Source of the DNA: Lewinellaceae bacterium | Lineage (GTDB): Bacteria; Bacteroidota; Bacteroidia; Chitinophagales; Saprospiraceae | Assembly (NCBI GenBank): GCA_020636215.1 | Contig: JACJYG010000008.1 | Location: forward strand, 62,001 to 126,000 | DNA: 64,000 nucleotides | Direction: 5' to 3' | Shown: piece by piece, positions 53,510 to 63,640 of the stretch | Numbering within the stretch: position 1 is the stretch's first letter | Layout of the letters: each line of letters begins with the position of its first letter | Made by a program: the position numbers and the translations under genes | Notes under the pieces: model-generated | Told to the model about the DNA's origin: nothing | Databases searched by the model: none | What the model saw: only the letters and a program-made list of their open reading frames with translations

Positions 53510-55003
53510 ATGGCGAAGGAAATTACGAACCGTACCGAGAATTATTCGCAGTGGTACCTGGATATTGTAAAAAAGGCTGACCTGGCGGATAACTCTGCTG
53601 TCCGCGGCTGTATGGTTATCAAACCTAATGGTTATGCCTTATGGGAAAACATGCGCGACCAACTGGACCGCATGTTCAAAGAAACCGGCCACGTCAACGC
53701 TTATTTCCCGCTGTTCATCCCCAAGAGTTTTCTCAGCCGGGAAGCCCAGCATGTCGAAGGCTTCGCTAAGGAATGCGCCGTGGTGACCCACCACCGCCTG
53801 ATGAATGACCCTGATGGCAGCGGCGTCATCGTCGACCCTTCCTCCAAACTGGAAGAAGAGCTGATTGTCCGGCCGACGTCAGAAACAATTATCTGGGACA
53901 CCTACCGGGGCTGGATACAATCCTATCGCGACCTCCCATTGCTCATCAACCAGTGGGCCAATGTGGTGCGCTGGGAATTACGCGTTCGCCAGTTCCTGCG
54001 TACCGCCGAATTCCTCTGGCAGGAAGGCCATACTGCCCACGCAACGAAAGCCGAAGCAGTAGCGGAAACGCTGAGCATCCTGGATATTTACACCCGCTTC
54101 GCAGAGGAGTATATGGCCATGCCGGTGATCAGAGGTATCAAAACAGCTAATGAACGCTTTGCCGGCGCCGAAGAAACCTACTGTATCGAGGCCCTGATGC
54201 AGGATGGCAAAGCACTACAGGCCGGAACATCCCACTTTTTAGGGCAAAATTTCGCCAAAGCCTTCGACGTGAAGTTCCTTAATGAAAATAACATCGAAGA
54301 GTACGTTTGGGCGACCTCCTGGGGCGTCTCTACCCGCCTCATCGGCGCCCTGATCATGGCCCATTCCGATGATGACGGCATGGTCATACCTCCAAAGCTC
54401 GCCGCCACGCAAGTGATCATCGTCCCCATCCCGAAACCATCACCGGAAATCGGAGAAGCTGCCGACAAGGTCATGAAGGCGCTTCGGGCGAAGGGCATTA
54501 GGGTCAAATACGACCTCGATGACAAAAAACGGCCGGGCTTTAAATTCGCTGAACACGAAATGAAAGGCATCCCTGTGCGGCTCGGCATTGGTATGCGCGA
54601 CCTGGAAAACGGCCAGGTGGAAGTAGCCCGCCGCGATACCAAGGAAAAAAAATCTGTGCCCTTCGATGGCGTGGCAGACTATGTCGCCCAACTCTTAGAC
54701 GATATCCAGCAAAACCTCTTCGACCGGGCCCGGCTGTTCCGCGATACCCATACCACTAAAGTGGATAATTTCGACGACTTCCGCAGCCTGATCGAAACAC
54801 CACGGCCAGAACTGTCTGAATCTTGGGGAGGGGGCTTCATCTCCGCCCATTGGGATGGCACCACGGAAACAGAACTGAAGATCAAGGAATTGACTAAAGC
54901 CACTATCCGCTGCATTCCTCTGGATGCCGAAAAAGAAGCCGGCCAGTGCATCCTGACCGGCAAACCCTCTCAGGGCCGGGTGCTCTTTGCTAAGGCGTAT
55001 TGA
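53510..55003 (+). CDS. proS: Prolyl-tRNA synthetase (archaeal/eukaryotic-type, class II)
   Basis: 497 residues. MAKEITNRTENYSQWYLDIV, GCMVIKPNGYALWENMRDQL, LIVRPTSETIIWDTYRGWIQ (motif 2 region TSE), FLRTAEFLWQEGHTAHATKA and the C-terminal zinc-domain-like end with CIPLDAEKEAGQCILTGKPS. No INS editing insert, so it is the ProS3-type form. Full length. Confidence 0.96.
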   Translation: MAKEITNRTENYSQWYLDIVKKADLADNSAVRGCMVIKPNGYALWENMRDQLDRMFKETGHVNAYFPLFIPKSFLSREAQHVEGFAKECAVVTHHRLMNDPDGSGVIVDPSSKLEEELIVRPTSETIIWDTYRGWIQSYRDLPLLINQWANVVRWELRVRQFLRTAEFLWQEGHTAHATKAEAVAETLSILDIYTRFAEEYMAMPVIRGIKTANERFAGAEETYCIEALMQDGKALQAGTSHFLGQNFAKAFDVKFLNENNIEEYVWATSWGVSTRLIGALIMAHSDDDGMVIPPKLAATQVIIVPIPKPSPEIGEAADKVMKALRAKGIRVKYDLDDKKRPGFKFAEHEMKGIPVRLGIGMRDLENGQVEVARRDTKEKKSVPFDGVADYVAQLLDDIQQNLFDRARLFRDTHTTKVDNFDDFRSLIETPRPELSESWGGGFISAHWDGTTETELKIKELTKATIRCIPLDAEKEAGQCILTGKPSQGRVLFAKAY

Positions 55004-55011
55004 TGTGAATG

Positions 55012-55111
55012 CGTGAATGTGAGAATGCTGAAATGGACGCATTCTCACATTCTCACATTCTCACATTCTCACATTCTCACATTCTCGCATTCTCACATTC
55101 TCGCATTCTCG
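55012..55111. repeat. Nine tandem 8-bp repeats (CATTCTCR)
   Basis: CATTCTCA/CATTCTCG nine times in a row from 55040 to 55111, directly after proS. The preceding GTGAATGTGAGAATG (55014-55028) is complementary to the array, so a strong hairpin can form. The reading frame of the next gene stays open through the array. The following 220 bp hold no gene. Confidence 0.85.
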
Positions 55112-55332
55112 CATTGAAGCCCCCCCACCTCAGCCCCCCGGTAAAATTTTCCCTTCCCCTCGGCGTTAACACTTGTTGTATTGCCACACATTTAAAAAAA
55201 AACAAACTGAAAGTGGCAAGGTGGCCCGTTTGTCCGGCCTCCTTCCCCGGCAAAGCCATTCAGGGGATTATTATCAGGCATCGCCATAAATTCGTAATTT
55301 GCCATTTCAATCCAGAACGAGTACTACAATTC

Positions 55333-58300
55333 GTGAAGAACCTTATTCCACATTTCATTCAGGACCAATTTCAGAATGGCCAAAGCCAGGGCCAACTGGA
55401 GGCATACACTATGTTTGTGGATCTTTCCGGCTTCACGCCATTGACAGAGTCCCTCATGCGGCAGGGCAACCGGGGGGCAGAGCAGCTCTCTAATATCCTC
55501 AATGAAGTGTTTGAACCTCTGGTGCGCCTGGTGTATGCAAAAGGTGGCTTTATCCCCTATTTCGCAGGGGACGCCTTTACCGCTATTTTCCCTGCCTCCC
55601 AGGATGGCATGAATGGGCGGGAGATCGTTCATGCCGCCATGATGGCGCGCAACCACTTCAGCCAGCGGCAGTTCCGGTTCAGCGACTTTACCATCGGCAT
55701 TAAATTTGGCCTGTCCTACGGCGTCGTTGAGTGGGGCATCGTGGGCAATCAATACAAATCCTTTTATTTTCGGGGCGCCCCTATCGATGGCTGCGCCGAC
55801 AGCCAGATGGAAGCAGAAGGGCAGGATATTGTGATCGACGAAGCCCTGCGCCTGCAGCTGGCTAAAGGGCAATTTTCACTGGAACCCCTCGAACCCGGCT
55901 TCTACAAGGTACGTGGTAATGTGCCTGTAAAAGACGAGCCGGCCGCCGCCGCTACAATGCCGGAACTCGACCGGCAGGTGGTCTTGCGATTTTTACCCGA
56001 AGCAGTGGCCCGTTATAAACAAGAAGGGGAATTCCGAACGGTCATCTCCGTATTTATTTCCTTTGACGGAGTAGAAAACCATGAAGCCCTCAATGATTTT
56101 GCTTCCATTGTCCTGGAACAGATCAATAATTTTTCCGGCTATTTCAAAGAGATTGATTTCGGCGATAAAGGGGGCGTCATGGTAGGCTTCTTCGGCGCGC
56201 CGGTTTCCTTCGAAAACAATACCGACCGGGCCTTGGAATTTGTCTACTTCCTGCGGGAAAACCTGACCGGGCTGACCGAAAAAACCGGCCTGCGTTATCG
56301 CGCGGGCGTTACCATCGGCACCGCTTATACCGGAATTGTGGGTGGTGTCGAACGTTGCCAATACGCTGCCGTCGGCAATCACGTCAATCTGGCCGCACGC
56401 TTGATGACTTATGCCGAATGGGATGAAGTATTGGTGGACGTCGATATTCAAAAGAACCGGCATTTTCATTTCCTGCATCGCGGGGATATCCAATATAAAG
56501 GCATCAAGGGCAATGTGCCTACTTTCAAGCTCACCGGCCGCAACTATGAAAGCCGCGCTGCCTACACCGGCGAAATGATCGGGCGCGATGCAGAATTAAA
56601 GCGGCTGATCGATAACACAGAACTTCTTTTTGAAGGCAATTCGGCTGGCATTGCTTATATCTACGGTGAAGCAGGCATCGGCAAAAGCCGCCTGCTCCAT
56701 GAGTTGAAAAATATATTGTACGGACAACAACTTGTGCAATGGCATACTTGCCAGGCCGACCAGATACTGAAAAAGCCCTTCAACCCTTTCATATATTTCC
56801 TGAAAAATTACTTCGAGCAATACACAGAACGGCCTTCCCAGGCGAATCGCCAGAATTTCGAAGGCCGTTACCTCCAATTGCTGGATAAACTATCGGCCAT
56901 CCAAAAACCGGAAGCAGCCTTAGTCCGCCGGGAACTGATCCGGACCCGCTCGGTACTGGCTGCCTTGATCGGACTGGATTTTGAGGATTCCATCTGGGGC
57001 CAGCTCGACGCCAAAGGCCGGTATCAAAATACGCTTTCTGCTATAATAAATCTGCTGGTCGCCGAATCCCTTCACCAACCGGTGATTGTAGAATTGGAAG
57101 ACGGACACTGGCTGGACGACAACTCCCGGGAATTGCTTACGGAGTTTATCCGGCAAATGGGCCGGTATCCCCTCTTTCTGGTCGTCACCTCCCGCTACAA
57201 GGATGATGGTAGCAAACCCGAGATCATTAACCGGGGACTATTGGCCGATATGGGCCTTCCGGTTTTAGAGATCGACCTCAATACCCTTCATCCTGATTCC
57301 GTCAAGGCCTTCGCAGAGACCCGGCTGGGCGGAAAGATCAACGATGAATTTTTCGAACTGCTGGTCCGTACTTCCAACAGCAATCCTTTCTACCTGGAGC
57401 AGATCCTCGAATATTTTACAGAAAGTAACCTGATCGATAAGGAAGCCGGCCAGTGGGCCATCCGCGATAAAAATATTAAGCTATCGAGTTCCATCAATGC
57501 TATTCTGATGGCCCGTATCGACCGGCTTTCCAATCTGGTAAAAGAAACTGTAAAAGCCGCAGCGGTTATCGGCCGCGAGTTCGAAGTGCCCATTTTGTCG
57601 GAAGTCATGAAAAGACAAGAAGATTTCATTCGGCGCAATGGGAATTCGGCCACGCTACTCAAGGAACAGATCAAACGGGCGGAAGAAGGCCAGATATGGC
57701 ATGCGATGAATGAACTGCGGTATATCTTCCGCCATTCTCTGCTGCGGGAAGCAGCCTATAGCATGCAGCTGCGTACCCGTCTCCAGTGGCTGCATCAGAT
57801 GATTGCCGAGTCCATTGAGACTATCTACAGTGAAAAGCTGGAGGAACGATACGTCGACCTTGCTTTCCATTATGACCAGGCCGGCGTCTTTGACAAAACC
57901 TGCGAATACCTCCTTAAAGCAGCCGACCATGCCCGAAGCAATTATCAGAATCAACAGGCCCTGGAATACTACGAACGTTTACTGAAAAGGCTGGGGCGCC
58001 AGAAAGATACCGCCGACCAGATCCAAACCCACCTCAAAAAGGGCAAGGTGCTGGAACTGATCGGTAATTGGGATGAATGTGAACAAGCTTACGAGCGAGC
58101 GCTGAAACTGGCCAAGCAATCGAGAGATGTCCTCCTGCTCGGCCAGGCCAACAACAGCCTGGGCCGCCTATTGATGCTTAAGGGTGACTATTCCAAAGCG
58201 ATGCGCTTCCTGCAAACCGCCGCCGGCCTGTTTGAGTCAATCGACGACCGGGCCGGTAAAGCCAAAGCCTACGGCAACCTGGGCAACCTTTATTTCCGGC

Positions 58301-59355
58301 AGGGTGAATACGACGAAGCCAAAGATTTCTTCGAACAAAGCATCAGCATCGGCCACGACGCCATCGACCCTACCGCTAACGCTCAGGTGGCTGCCAACCT
58401 CGGCCTTACCTTTATGAACCAGGGCAATTATGACGAAGGCATCCGATGCCAAAAGGCGCAACTGGACATCTGTGAGCGCCACAACGACAAACAAGGCATG
58501 GCCACCTTGTATACTAATATGGGAATTGTCTTCTTCGAAAAAGGAGACTACGATGCCGCTTTGGAAGCCTATCAACGAGGGCTTAGCCTTAGTGAAGAAC
58601 TGGGGAATAAAATGCTTACTTCTATCGCGATCGGATGCATTGGCAGTGTCTATGAACGCAAAGGGGACTACCAGCGCGCGATGGAAAACTTCCAGCATGA
58701 CCTGGAATTGTGCGAGGAACTGGGGGACAAACAGGGCATTGCCATTGCGCTGGGCCTCATTGGTGAATTACATAGCATAGAAGGGCACTTCCACAAGGCT
58801 ATCGAATACTTGCAGAAGAACCTCATGCTCTGTGAAGAACTCGGCTACCAAAAGGGCATCGCCAAAGCAGTAAATACCCTGGGCGACGTATTTTACTTTA
58901 CCCGCCAATATGATCGTTCCCTACACTTCTATGACCGGGCCATCGAAGTAACCCGCAGGATCAACAACCGGCTGGTGCTGGGGTACAGCCTGGTGGAAAA
59001 AGGAATCGTGCTCCTGGAACTGGGCGAACTGGATGACCTGGATGAGGTCGTCCGGGAAGCGCTCGATATCGCCAATGAACTCGGTAATCCAGACCTATTG
59101 TTCGAGGCCCAGGTTCTTTCCGCCAATCAACAACACGCAAAAGGCCAGAAGGAAAAAGCGATCACGATATTGAAAGGCCTGGAAATGCAACCGTTAAGCA
59201 TCGATCAAAGTGCTAGTGTCAATTTCGAACTTTACCGCTTGCTCCCGGATGAACCCCAGTACCGCACCCGCGCCCTCGAACAATATGCAAAGCTCTATTC
59301 CGCCACCCCTCGATACAGTTTCAAAGTTCGGCTTGCTAAGCTGGAAGAGGCATAG
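55333..59355 (+). CDS. Class III nucleotide cyclase-like / AAA ATPase / TPR signalling protein
   Basis: 1340 residues if it starts at GTG 55333 (reads MKNLIPHFIQDQFQNGQSQG), where family similarity would begin; the frame is open back to ATG 55009 through the 8-bp repeats. Two cyclase-type domains: about 20-190 (YTMFVDLSGFTPLTESL, PYFAGDAFTAIFPA) and about 235-400 (GVTIGTAYTGIVGG, QYAAVGNHVNLAARL). Then an ATPase with Walker A GEAGIGKSRLL near 446 and a VELEDGHWLDD Walker B, and some 10 TPR repeats at about 870-1260 (AKAYGNLGNLYFRQGEYDEA type). Whether both cyclase domains are active is not clear. Likely a signalling hub. Confidence 0.85.
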   Translation: MKNLIPHFIQDQFQNGQSQGQLEAYTMFVDLSGFTPLTESLMRQGNRGAEQLSNILNEVFEPLVRLVYAKGGFIPYFAGDAFTAIFPASQDGMNGREIVHAAMMARNHFSQRQFRFSDFTIGIKFGLSYGVVEWGIVGNQYKSFYFRGAPIDGCADSQMEAEGQDIVIDEALRLQLAKGQFSLEPLEPGFYKVRGNVPVKDEPAAAATMPELDRQVVLRFLPEAVARYKQEGEFRTVISVFISFDGVENHEALNDFASIVLEQINNFSGYFKEIDFGDKGGVMVGFFGAPVSFENNTDRALEFVYFLRENLTGLTEKTGLRYRAGVTIGTAYTGIVGGVERCQYAAVGNHVNLAARLMTYAEWDEVLVDVDIQKNRHFHFLHRGDIQYKGIKGNVPTFKLTGRNYESRAAYTGEMIGRDAELKRLIDNTELLFEGNSAGIAYIYGEAGIGKSRLLHELKNILYGQQLVQWHTCQADQILKKPFNPFIYFLKNYFEQYTERPSQANRQNFEGRYLQLLDKLSAIQKPEAALVRRELIRTRSVLAALIGLDFEDSIWGQLDAKGRYQNTLSAIINLLVAESLHQPVIVELEDGHWLDDNSRELLTEFIRQMGRYPLFLVVTSRYKDDGSKPEIINRGLLADMGLPVLEIDLNTLHPDSVKAFAETRLGGKINDEFFELLVRTSNSNPFYLEQILEYFTESNLIDKEAGQWAIRDKNIKLSSSINAILMARIDRLSNLVKETVKAAAVIGREFEVPILSEVMKRQEDFIRRNGNSATLLKEQIKRAEEGQIWHAMNELRYIFRHSLLREAAYSMQLRTRLQWLHQMIAESIETIYSEKLEERYVDLAFHYDQAGVFDKTCEYLLKAADHARSNYQNQQALEYYERLLKRLGRQKDTADQIQTHLKKGKVLELIGNWDECEQAYERALKLAKQSRDVLLLGQANNSLGRLLMLKGDYSKAMRFLQTAAGLFESIDDRAGKAKAYGNLGNLYFRQGEYDEAKDFFEQSISIGHDAIDPTANAQVAANLGLTFMNQGNYDEGIRCQKAQLDICERHNDKQGMATLYTNMGIVFFEKGDYDAALEAYQRGLSLSEELGNKMLTSIAIGCIGSVYERKGDYQRAMENFQHDLELCEELGDKQGIAIALGLIGELHSIEGHFHKAIEYLQKNLMLCEELGYQKGIAKAVNTLGDVFYFTRQYDRSLHFYDRAIEVTRRINNRLVLGYSLVEKGIVLLELGELDDLDEVVREALDIANELGNPDLLFEAQVLSANQQHAKGQKEKAITILKGLEMQPLSIDQSASVNFELYRLLPDEPQYRTRALEQYAKLYSATPRYSFKVRLAKLEEA

Positions 59356-59399
59356 GGGACAGGGCTCTTTTCACAATTCCATATGAGGGAATAGCACGC

Positions 59400-59567
59400 C
59401 ACCGCGCCTACAATGGCATCAACTTAAGGAATGGTGAGCTTTTTAGGAGGTGACTTCGAGTTCACCTCCTAAATTGGAAGCCCCGAAAAGTAAGGGGATG
59501 AGCGGGAAGTCATCCCCTTACAACCCCGCTTGATATTCTTAAGTTGACGACATTGCACCGCGCCTAC
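59400..59567. mobile_element. 144-bp palindromic MITE-like element with flanking duplication
   Basis: CACCGCGCCTAC at 59400-59411 and again at 59556-59567 flank an element whose ends are inverted: CAATGGCATCAACTTAAG on the left and, read from the right, CAATGTCGTCAACTTAAG. Inside are two more perfect hairpins, GGAGGTGA/TCACCTCC and AAGGGGATGA/TCATCCCCTT. No coding capacity; only one copy in this window. Confidence 0.7.
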
Positions 59568-59608
59568 CCTCTTCACTCGGCCGGAAAAGGCCCCTTTGGC
59601 TATGATTA

Positions 59609-60823
59609 TTAATGGCTCGGCTTCTTGTCTGCCGGTGCGGAAGCATGAAAATCCCTGCCTATGCGTTCCGCATAATTGTTGAGCAACTCCAACACCCGCT
59701 CTCGCGTCGCAGATTTCACGATCAGCCCAATATGGTGGTCTTTCCGGAGGCGCCATGCAATTTCCGGATCGTTGAAGGAAGAATCATCAGGATGCTGAAA
59801 ACGAGAAAGAGAAACGATGATGCCGGCATAATCCTGTCGAACTGAAGGAAGTTGGTAAGATTCCCGCCTCGCTATGGCATTTTCCAATTTCGCCCATTCA
59901 CTCCACAAATTAATGCCCGAGGATATCTCCACCATTTCCGCCAGGTGAGCGCCGCCCACACGGGAAGATGTTTCCAGGAAATAGAATTGCCCGTCCTCCT
60001 GGCACTTAATGAACTCGGTATGGGATGCGCTGAACTGCATGCCAAAGGCTTTCATGACATCAGCATTTAGTTTTTGCAGGGCCTTGTCCTCTTCACTACC
60101 AAAGGAAATGATGTGGGAGCGAAAGATCCCTCCCCCGTGGGCTACTTCCAAAGGCGTATTCAAATACCGGGACACCCGGCAGAAGAGCACCTTTCCGCCA
60201 ACAGTCAGGGCATCGGCATGGTACACATCTCCGGGCTTGAACTGTTCGATCAGATAGCGATGCCGGTCTTCCCCCAGGCCTTCCAGCACCTGCCAGAGTT
60301 CTTCTACACTGTGAACTTTTTTAATGCCCGTAGCGGAGGCTTCCGCCCGGGGTTTGACGACCCAGGGAGGGCTGTTGCGCAATGTATATTGATTGATCGC
60401 CTCATCATTGAACAGCGCGCTAAATGATGGTACAGGAATGCCGGCTTCCGCTGCCTTGGTGCGCATGGCCAGCTTATCGCGGAAGTAGCGGCCAGTCGTC
60501 TGGCCCATTCCCGGAATGCGGAATTGCTCCCGGAGAAAAGTAGCTTTCTCAACATCAAAGTCGTCCAGAGCCACAATGCGGTCGACCTTCCGGCTGCGCA
60601 ACAGCCAGGCAGTGCCTTCCGCTAGCTTCGCCAGGTTTTCCGGACTGTTGTCATCGGATTCGATGTAGAAAAACTCATCAACCGATTCGCGGGGCCATGG
60701 CTCATGTTCGAGCACCTTCCTGGTAACCAGGTAAACGATATTGCCGGCTTGCTTACAGGCGCGCAGAAAGTCCTGTCCTTTAAAATAAGTCGATATGCAG
60801 AGGAATGTTAAGGGTTGCGACAT
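59609..60823 (-). CDS. ATP-grasp domain protein
   Basis: 404 residues. N-terminal pre-ATP-grasp fold (TFLCISTYFKGQDFLRACKQ), then RDKLAMRTKAAEAGIPVPSF, PWVVKPRAEASATGIKKVHS (phosphate-binding loop), LIEQFKPGDVYHADALTVGG and FYFLETSSRVGGAHLAEMVE with metal-binding Glu and Arg. Makes an amide, peptide or thioester bond with acyl-phosphate chemistry; substrate not known. Ends divergent genes; the next gene upstream is the aminopeptidase, 27 bp away on the same strand. Confidence 0.85.
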   Translation of the reverse strand: MSQPLTFLCISTYFKGQDFLRACKQAGNIVYLVTRKVLEHEPWPRESVDEFFYIESDDNSPENLAKLAEGTAWLLRSRKVDRIVALDDFDVEKATFLREQFRIPGMGQTTGRYFRDKLAMRTKAAEAGIPVPSFSALFNDEAINQYTLRNSPPWVVKPRAEASATGIKKVHSVEELWQVLEGLGEDRHRYLIEQFKPGDVYHADALTVGGKVLFCRVSRYLNTPLEVAHGGGIFRSHIISFGSEEDKALQKLNADVMKAFGMQFSASHTEFIKCQEDGQFYFLETSSRVGGAHLAEMVEISSGINLWSEWAKLENAIARRESYQLPSVRQDYAGIIVSLSRFQHPDDSSFNDPEIAWRLRKDHHIGLIVKSATRERVLELLNNYAERIGRDFHASAPADKKPSH

Positions 60824-60850
60824 AGGGCGTTGGATTTTTAATGTATCACG

Positions 60851-62338
60851 TTAACTAAGCTGGCTCAGGAAATCCGTCAGCAAGCGCACTCCGTAAGCAG
60901 TGGCGCTTTTTTGGGATGCGAATTCTGAATCGTTAAAGGCGACTCCGGCAATGTCGAGATGGGCCCATGCAGGATGCCCTTCTATGAAAGCCTCCAGAAA
61001 CTTGGCCGCACCGATAGCGCCGGCCATGGGTTTTCCACTATAGTTGCGCACGTCCGCCACATCAGATTTGATGTCGTCTTTGTACAAATCCCAGATCGGT
61101 AAACGCCACAGGCGTTCACCGGTGCGTTCGCTGGCCTGATACAGTTGAGCGGCCAACTCGTCATTATTGCTGAACAGGCCGGCTGCGTGATATCCAAAAG
61201 TTCGCACCGTACTTCCCGTAAGAGTGGCCAGGTCGATGAGGAGATCCGGGTGAAAATTCCGGGCCATATAGGAAAGCCCATCAGCCAGAATGAGGCGCCC
61301 TTCCGCATCCGTATCAATCACTTCGATGGTTTTACCACTATAGGAGTTGATGACATCACTGGGCTTCAGGGAGCAGGCATCGACACTGTTGTCGGTGGCT
61401 GGTACAATACCGATAAGGTGCACGGGGAGCTGGAGCTTGGCGGCCATTTCTAGCGCACCGAAGACAGCAGCAGCGCCGCCCATGTCACTTTTCATATAAT
61501 GCATATTGGCCGAGGGCTTGATCGACAAGCCTCCGGTGTCGAAGGTAACGCCCTTCCCGACCAGGCCAACTTTCTTCCGCGGCTTTCCGACGGATTCCGG
61601 CGGCTGGTATTCCATAATAATGAAGGCCGCAGGGTCTTCACTACCGCGGTTTACAGCAAGCAGCGCATGCAGGCCGGTAGCCTCAATTTGAGCTTTTTGC
61701 ATAACCTCCACCTTGAAGCCATAGGCCCTGCCGGATTCCACGGCCCACTGCGCCAGGCTTTCCGGATTTTTTTTGTTGCTCGGGGCATTCACCAGGTCGA
61801 ATATGCGCATTTGTGTTTGGGCCATTTCCCGGCCCCGGGCAGCGGCATCCAGGCAGGGCGTTTTATGCCCTTCTTCCGCCAGTATCTGCACCATCACATC
61901 AGGCTGGGCCAGCGGATGTGGTGTTCCATTGTCCTTGTTTTTGAAACGTCCAATGGAATAGGCGCCAAGCAACAGGCCATTGATCGCTGCTTCTACCCAG
62001 GAAGCAGCTTCGCCGCTGAGATTGCCATGCAGAAGGCTGATGGCAATCGGCGTCGCCATTTTTTGCCGATATTTATGAGAAAAAGAACGGAAAGCTTTCA
62101 GCACTTCAGAGAAGGCGGGATTCTTGCCCAAGCCCAACAAATAAAAACGGCGTTCCTGTTGGTACAGAATTTGCACTTCCCCCTGCTCCGCTTTGAAATC
62201 CTGCCGCAGCAGTCTTGCAGCCTGCCCAGTTTCGGCAGCAAGAAAATTCAGAGCAGGATCCAGGGAGTCGCCAGCTGCCACCGGGATAAGAACAGCAGCT
62301 GGCAGGCTTTTCAGGGTCGTTGAAAATGTTATTACCAT
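60851..62338 (-). CDS. M17 leucyl aminopeptidase (cytosol aminopeptidase family)
   Basis: 495 residues. VGLVGKGVTFDTGGLSIKPS with metal-binding Lys and Asp, YMKSDMGGAAAVFGALEM, and the signature VIDTDAEGRLILADGL, all metal ligands present. The N-terminal macro-like domain is divergent from E. coli PepA. It cuts N-terminal residues from peptides in the cytoplasm. Starts 3 bp after the esterase gene, so they form an operon. Confidence 0.94.
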   Translation of the reverse strand: MVITFSTTLKSLPAAVLIPVAAGDSLDPALNFLAAETGQAARLLRQDFKAEQGEVQILYQQERRFYLLGLGKNPAFSEVLKAFRSFSHKYRQKMATPIAISLLHGNLSGEAASWVEAAINGLLLGAYSIGRFKNKDNGTPHPLAQPDVMVQILAEEGHKTPCLDAAARGREMAQTQMRIFDLVNAPSNKKNPESLAQWAVESGRAYGFKVEVMQKAQIEATGLHALLAVNRGSEDPAAFIIMEYQPPESVGKPRKKVGLVGKGVTFDTGGLSIKPSANMHYMKSDMGGAAAVFGALEMAAKLQLPVHLIGIVPATDNSVDACSLKPSDVINSYSGKTIEVIDTDAEGRLILADGLSYMARNFHPDLLIDLATLTGSTVRTFGYHAAGLFSNNDELAAQLYQASERTGERLWRLPIWDLYKDDIKSDVADVRNYSGKPMAGAIGAAKFLEAFIEGHPAWAHLDIAGVAFNDSEFASQKSATAYGVRLLTDFLSQLS

Positions 62339-62341
62339 TAC

Positions 62342-63502
62342 TCAGGCTTCTTTTTTTTGAAAAAACAGCCACTCCATTGCCTTTGGAAATTCCTCTCCCC
62401 AGCGGGCCTCATTGTGCTTACCCCAAGGGTCGGTCGAGAGATTGAAGCGGATATGCGCTTTCCCCTCTTCCTCGAAGGCTTGCTTGAAACGCCTGATATT
62501 GGGGATCATATTGGCGCCTTCCTCACCGCCGCCGTAGAGATAGATATCCATATCCTGCGGTTCCTGAAAATTCAAAAAGTGGAAATGAATATGAGGCGCC
62601 ACCCAAAGCGAAGGAGAGAATATCATGAGCTTATTGTACACTTCCGGATAGATCAGGCCAGCGTAAATGCTGATCAGTGCACCCATTGAGCTGCCGCCAA
62701 TACCGGTATTCTGGCGTTCCGGAAGCGTCCGGAAGGTTTTGTCTATATAAGGTTTGAGCGTATCCGCCAGAAAGCGGACGTATTTTTTTCCCTCCCCGGT
62801 GCCCAGTTTGGTCCGGTAGGAGGGAGTAAATTCAGCAATGCGTTCTTCTTTCGCGTGGTCGATAGCTATAATAATGATATCTCCCATGCCGCGTTCGGCC
62901 ATGACCGCCAGTTTTTTATCGACAGCCCAATTGCCGAAAGGCGCGTAATCATCGAAGAGATTCTGCCCATCCTGAAGATATAAAACGGGATACCGTTTGT
63001 CCGTTTGGTAATAATTGTAGGGCAATAAGGCTGAGATGCGCCGGGTTTTGATCAATTGGGGTATCTCGAAGTGCTCGGAAATGACCTGCGGTATCGGAAG
63101 GAATTCCAACGGATAGGATCGCCCTTCCTCCATCCAGCGGGGAACGAAGTCGTGGTATTGTTCCTGCTTCAGGACATCGGCTTTGCGGTTGGGCGGAGGA
63201 TTCCCGTACTCGTCCAGTTCGGCCCAGTCCCAATCTCCACGGTGATATTTGTATTCCAACTGCCGGGGCAATAAGTATTTGTTCGGAAATTGAAATCGGT
63301 ATTCACCCGGGCCGGTTTTTTCCATCCGGAACGCCTCCTCACCAGTCCGCCATCCATTGAAATTGCCAGCGACAAATACCGGCAGGCTACTTTCAGTTGG
63401 AGTAGTCAGATGCAGCGAGAGGCTTTCCTGGCCTTTTTCGATACCTTGCGATGAGGGCATTTCCCCGGTCATAATGTGTTTTTCCTGCGCGTTGCTCCCC
63501 AT
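62342..63502 (-). CDS. CBM48/E-set domain fused to an esterase-D-type hydrolase (enterochelin esterase-like)
   Basis: 386 residues from ATG 63502; the longer frame would open with TTG. N-terminal 100 residues are an immunoglobulin-like E-set/CBM48 (PVFVAGNFNGWRTGEEAFRM, GEYRFQFPNKY, LEYKYHRGDWDWAELDEYGN). The C-terminal part is an esterase-D fold: YPVLYLQDGQNLFDD, nucleophile elbow GIGGSSMGALIS, and a late KHNEARWGEEFPKA with the His. No clear signal peptide, so cytoplasmic. Esters of sugars or siderophores are possible substrates. Confidence 0.82.
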   Translation of the reverse strand: MGSNAQEKHIMTGEMPSSQGIEKGQESLSLHLTTPTESSLPVFVAGNFNGWRTGEEAFRMEKTGPGEYRFQFPNKYLLPRQLEYKYHRGDWDWAELDEYGNPPPNRKADVLKQEQYHDFVPRWMEEGRSYPLEFLPIPQVISEHFEIPQLIKTRRISALLPYNYYQTDKRYPVLYLQDGQNLFDDYAPFGNWAVDKKLAVMAERGMGDIIIIAIDHAKEERIAEFTPSYRTKLGTGEGKKYVRFLADTLKPYIDKTFRTLPERQNTGIGGSSMGALISIYAGLIYPEVYNKLMIFSPSLWVAPHIHFHFLNFQEPQDMDIYLYGGGEEGANMIPNIRRFKQAFEEEGKAHIRFNLSTDPWGKHNEARWGEEFPKAMEWLFFQKKEA

Positions 63503-63640
63503 GATTTTCAAAAGGAACAAGAAACAGGGCTTAATCTATAAGAATTTCAATAATACGCTCCTAATCAGCGGATATATAAAGCTATTGCATACACCTGGAA
63601 TTGGGTGTTTCAAAAGTCTACAAAATTACGAAAATATAGC

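Noticed and set aside
55040..55111. Possible CRISPR array
   Set aside because: The units are contiguous 8-bp repeats with no spacers and no cas genes nearby.
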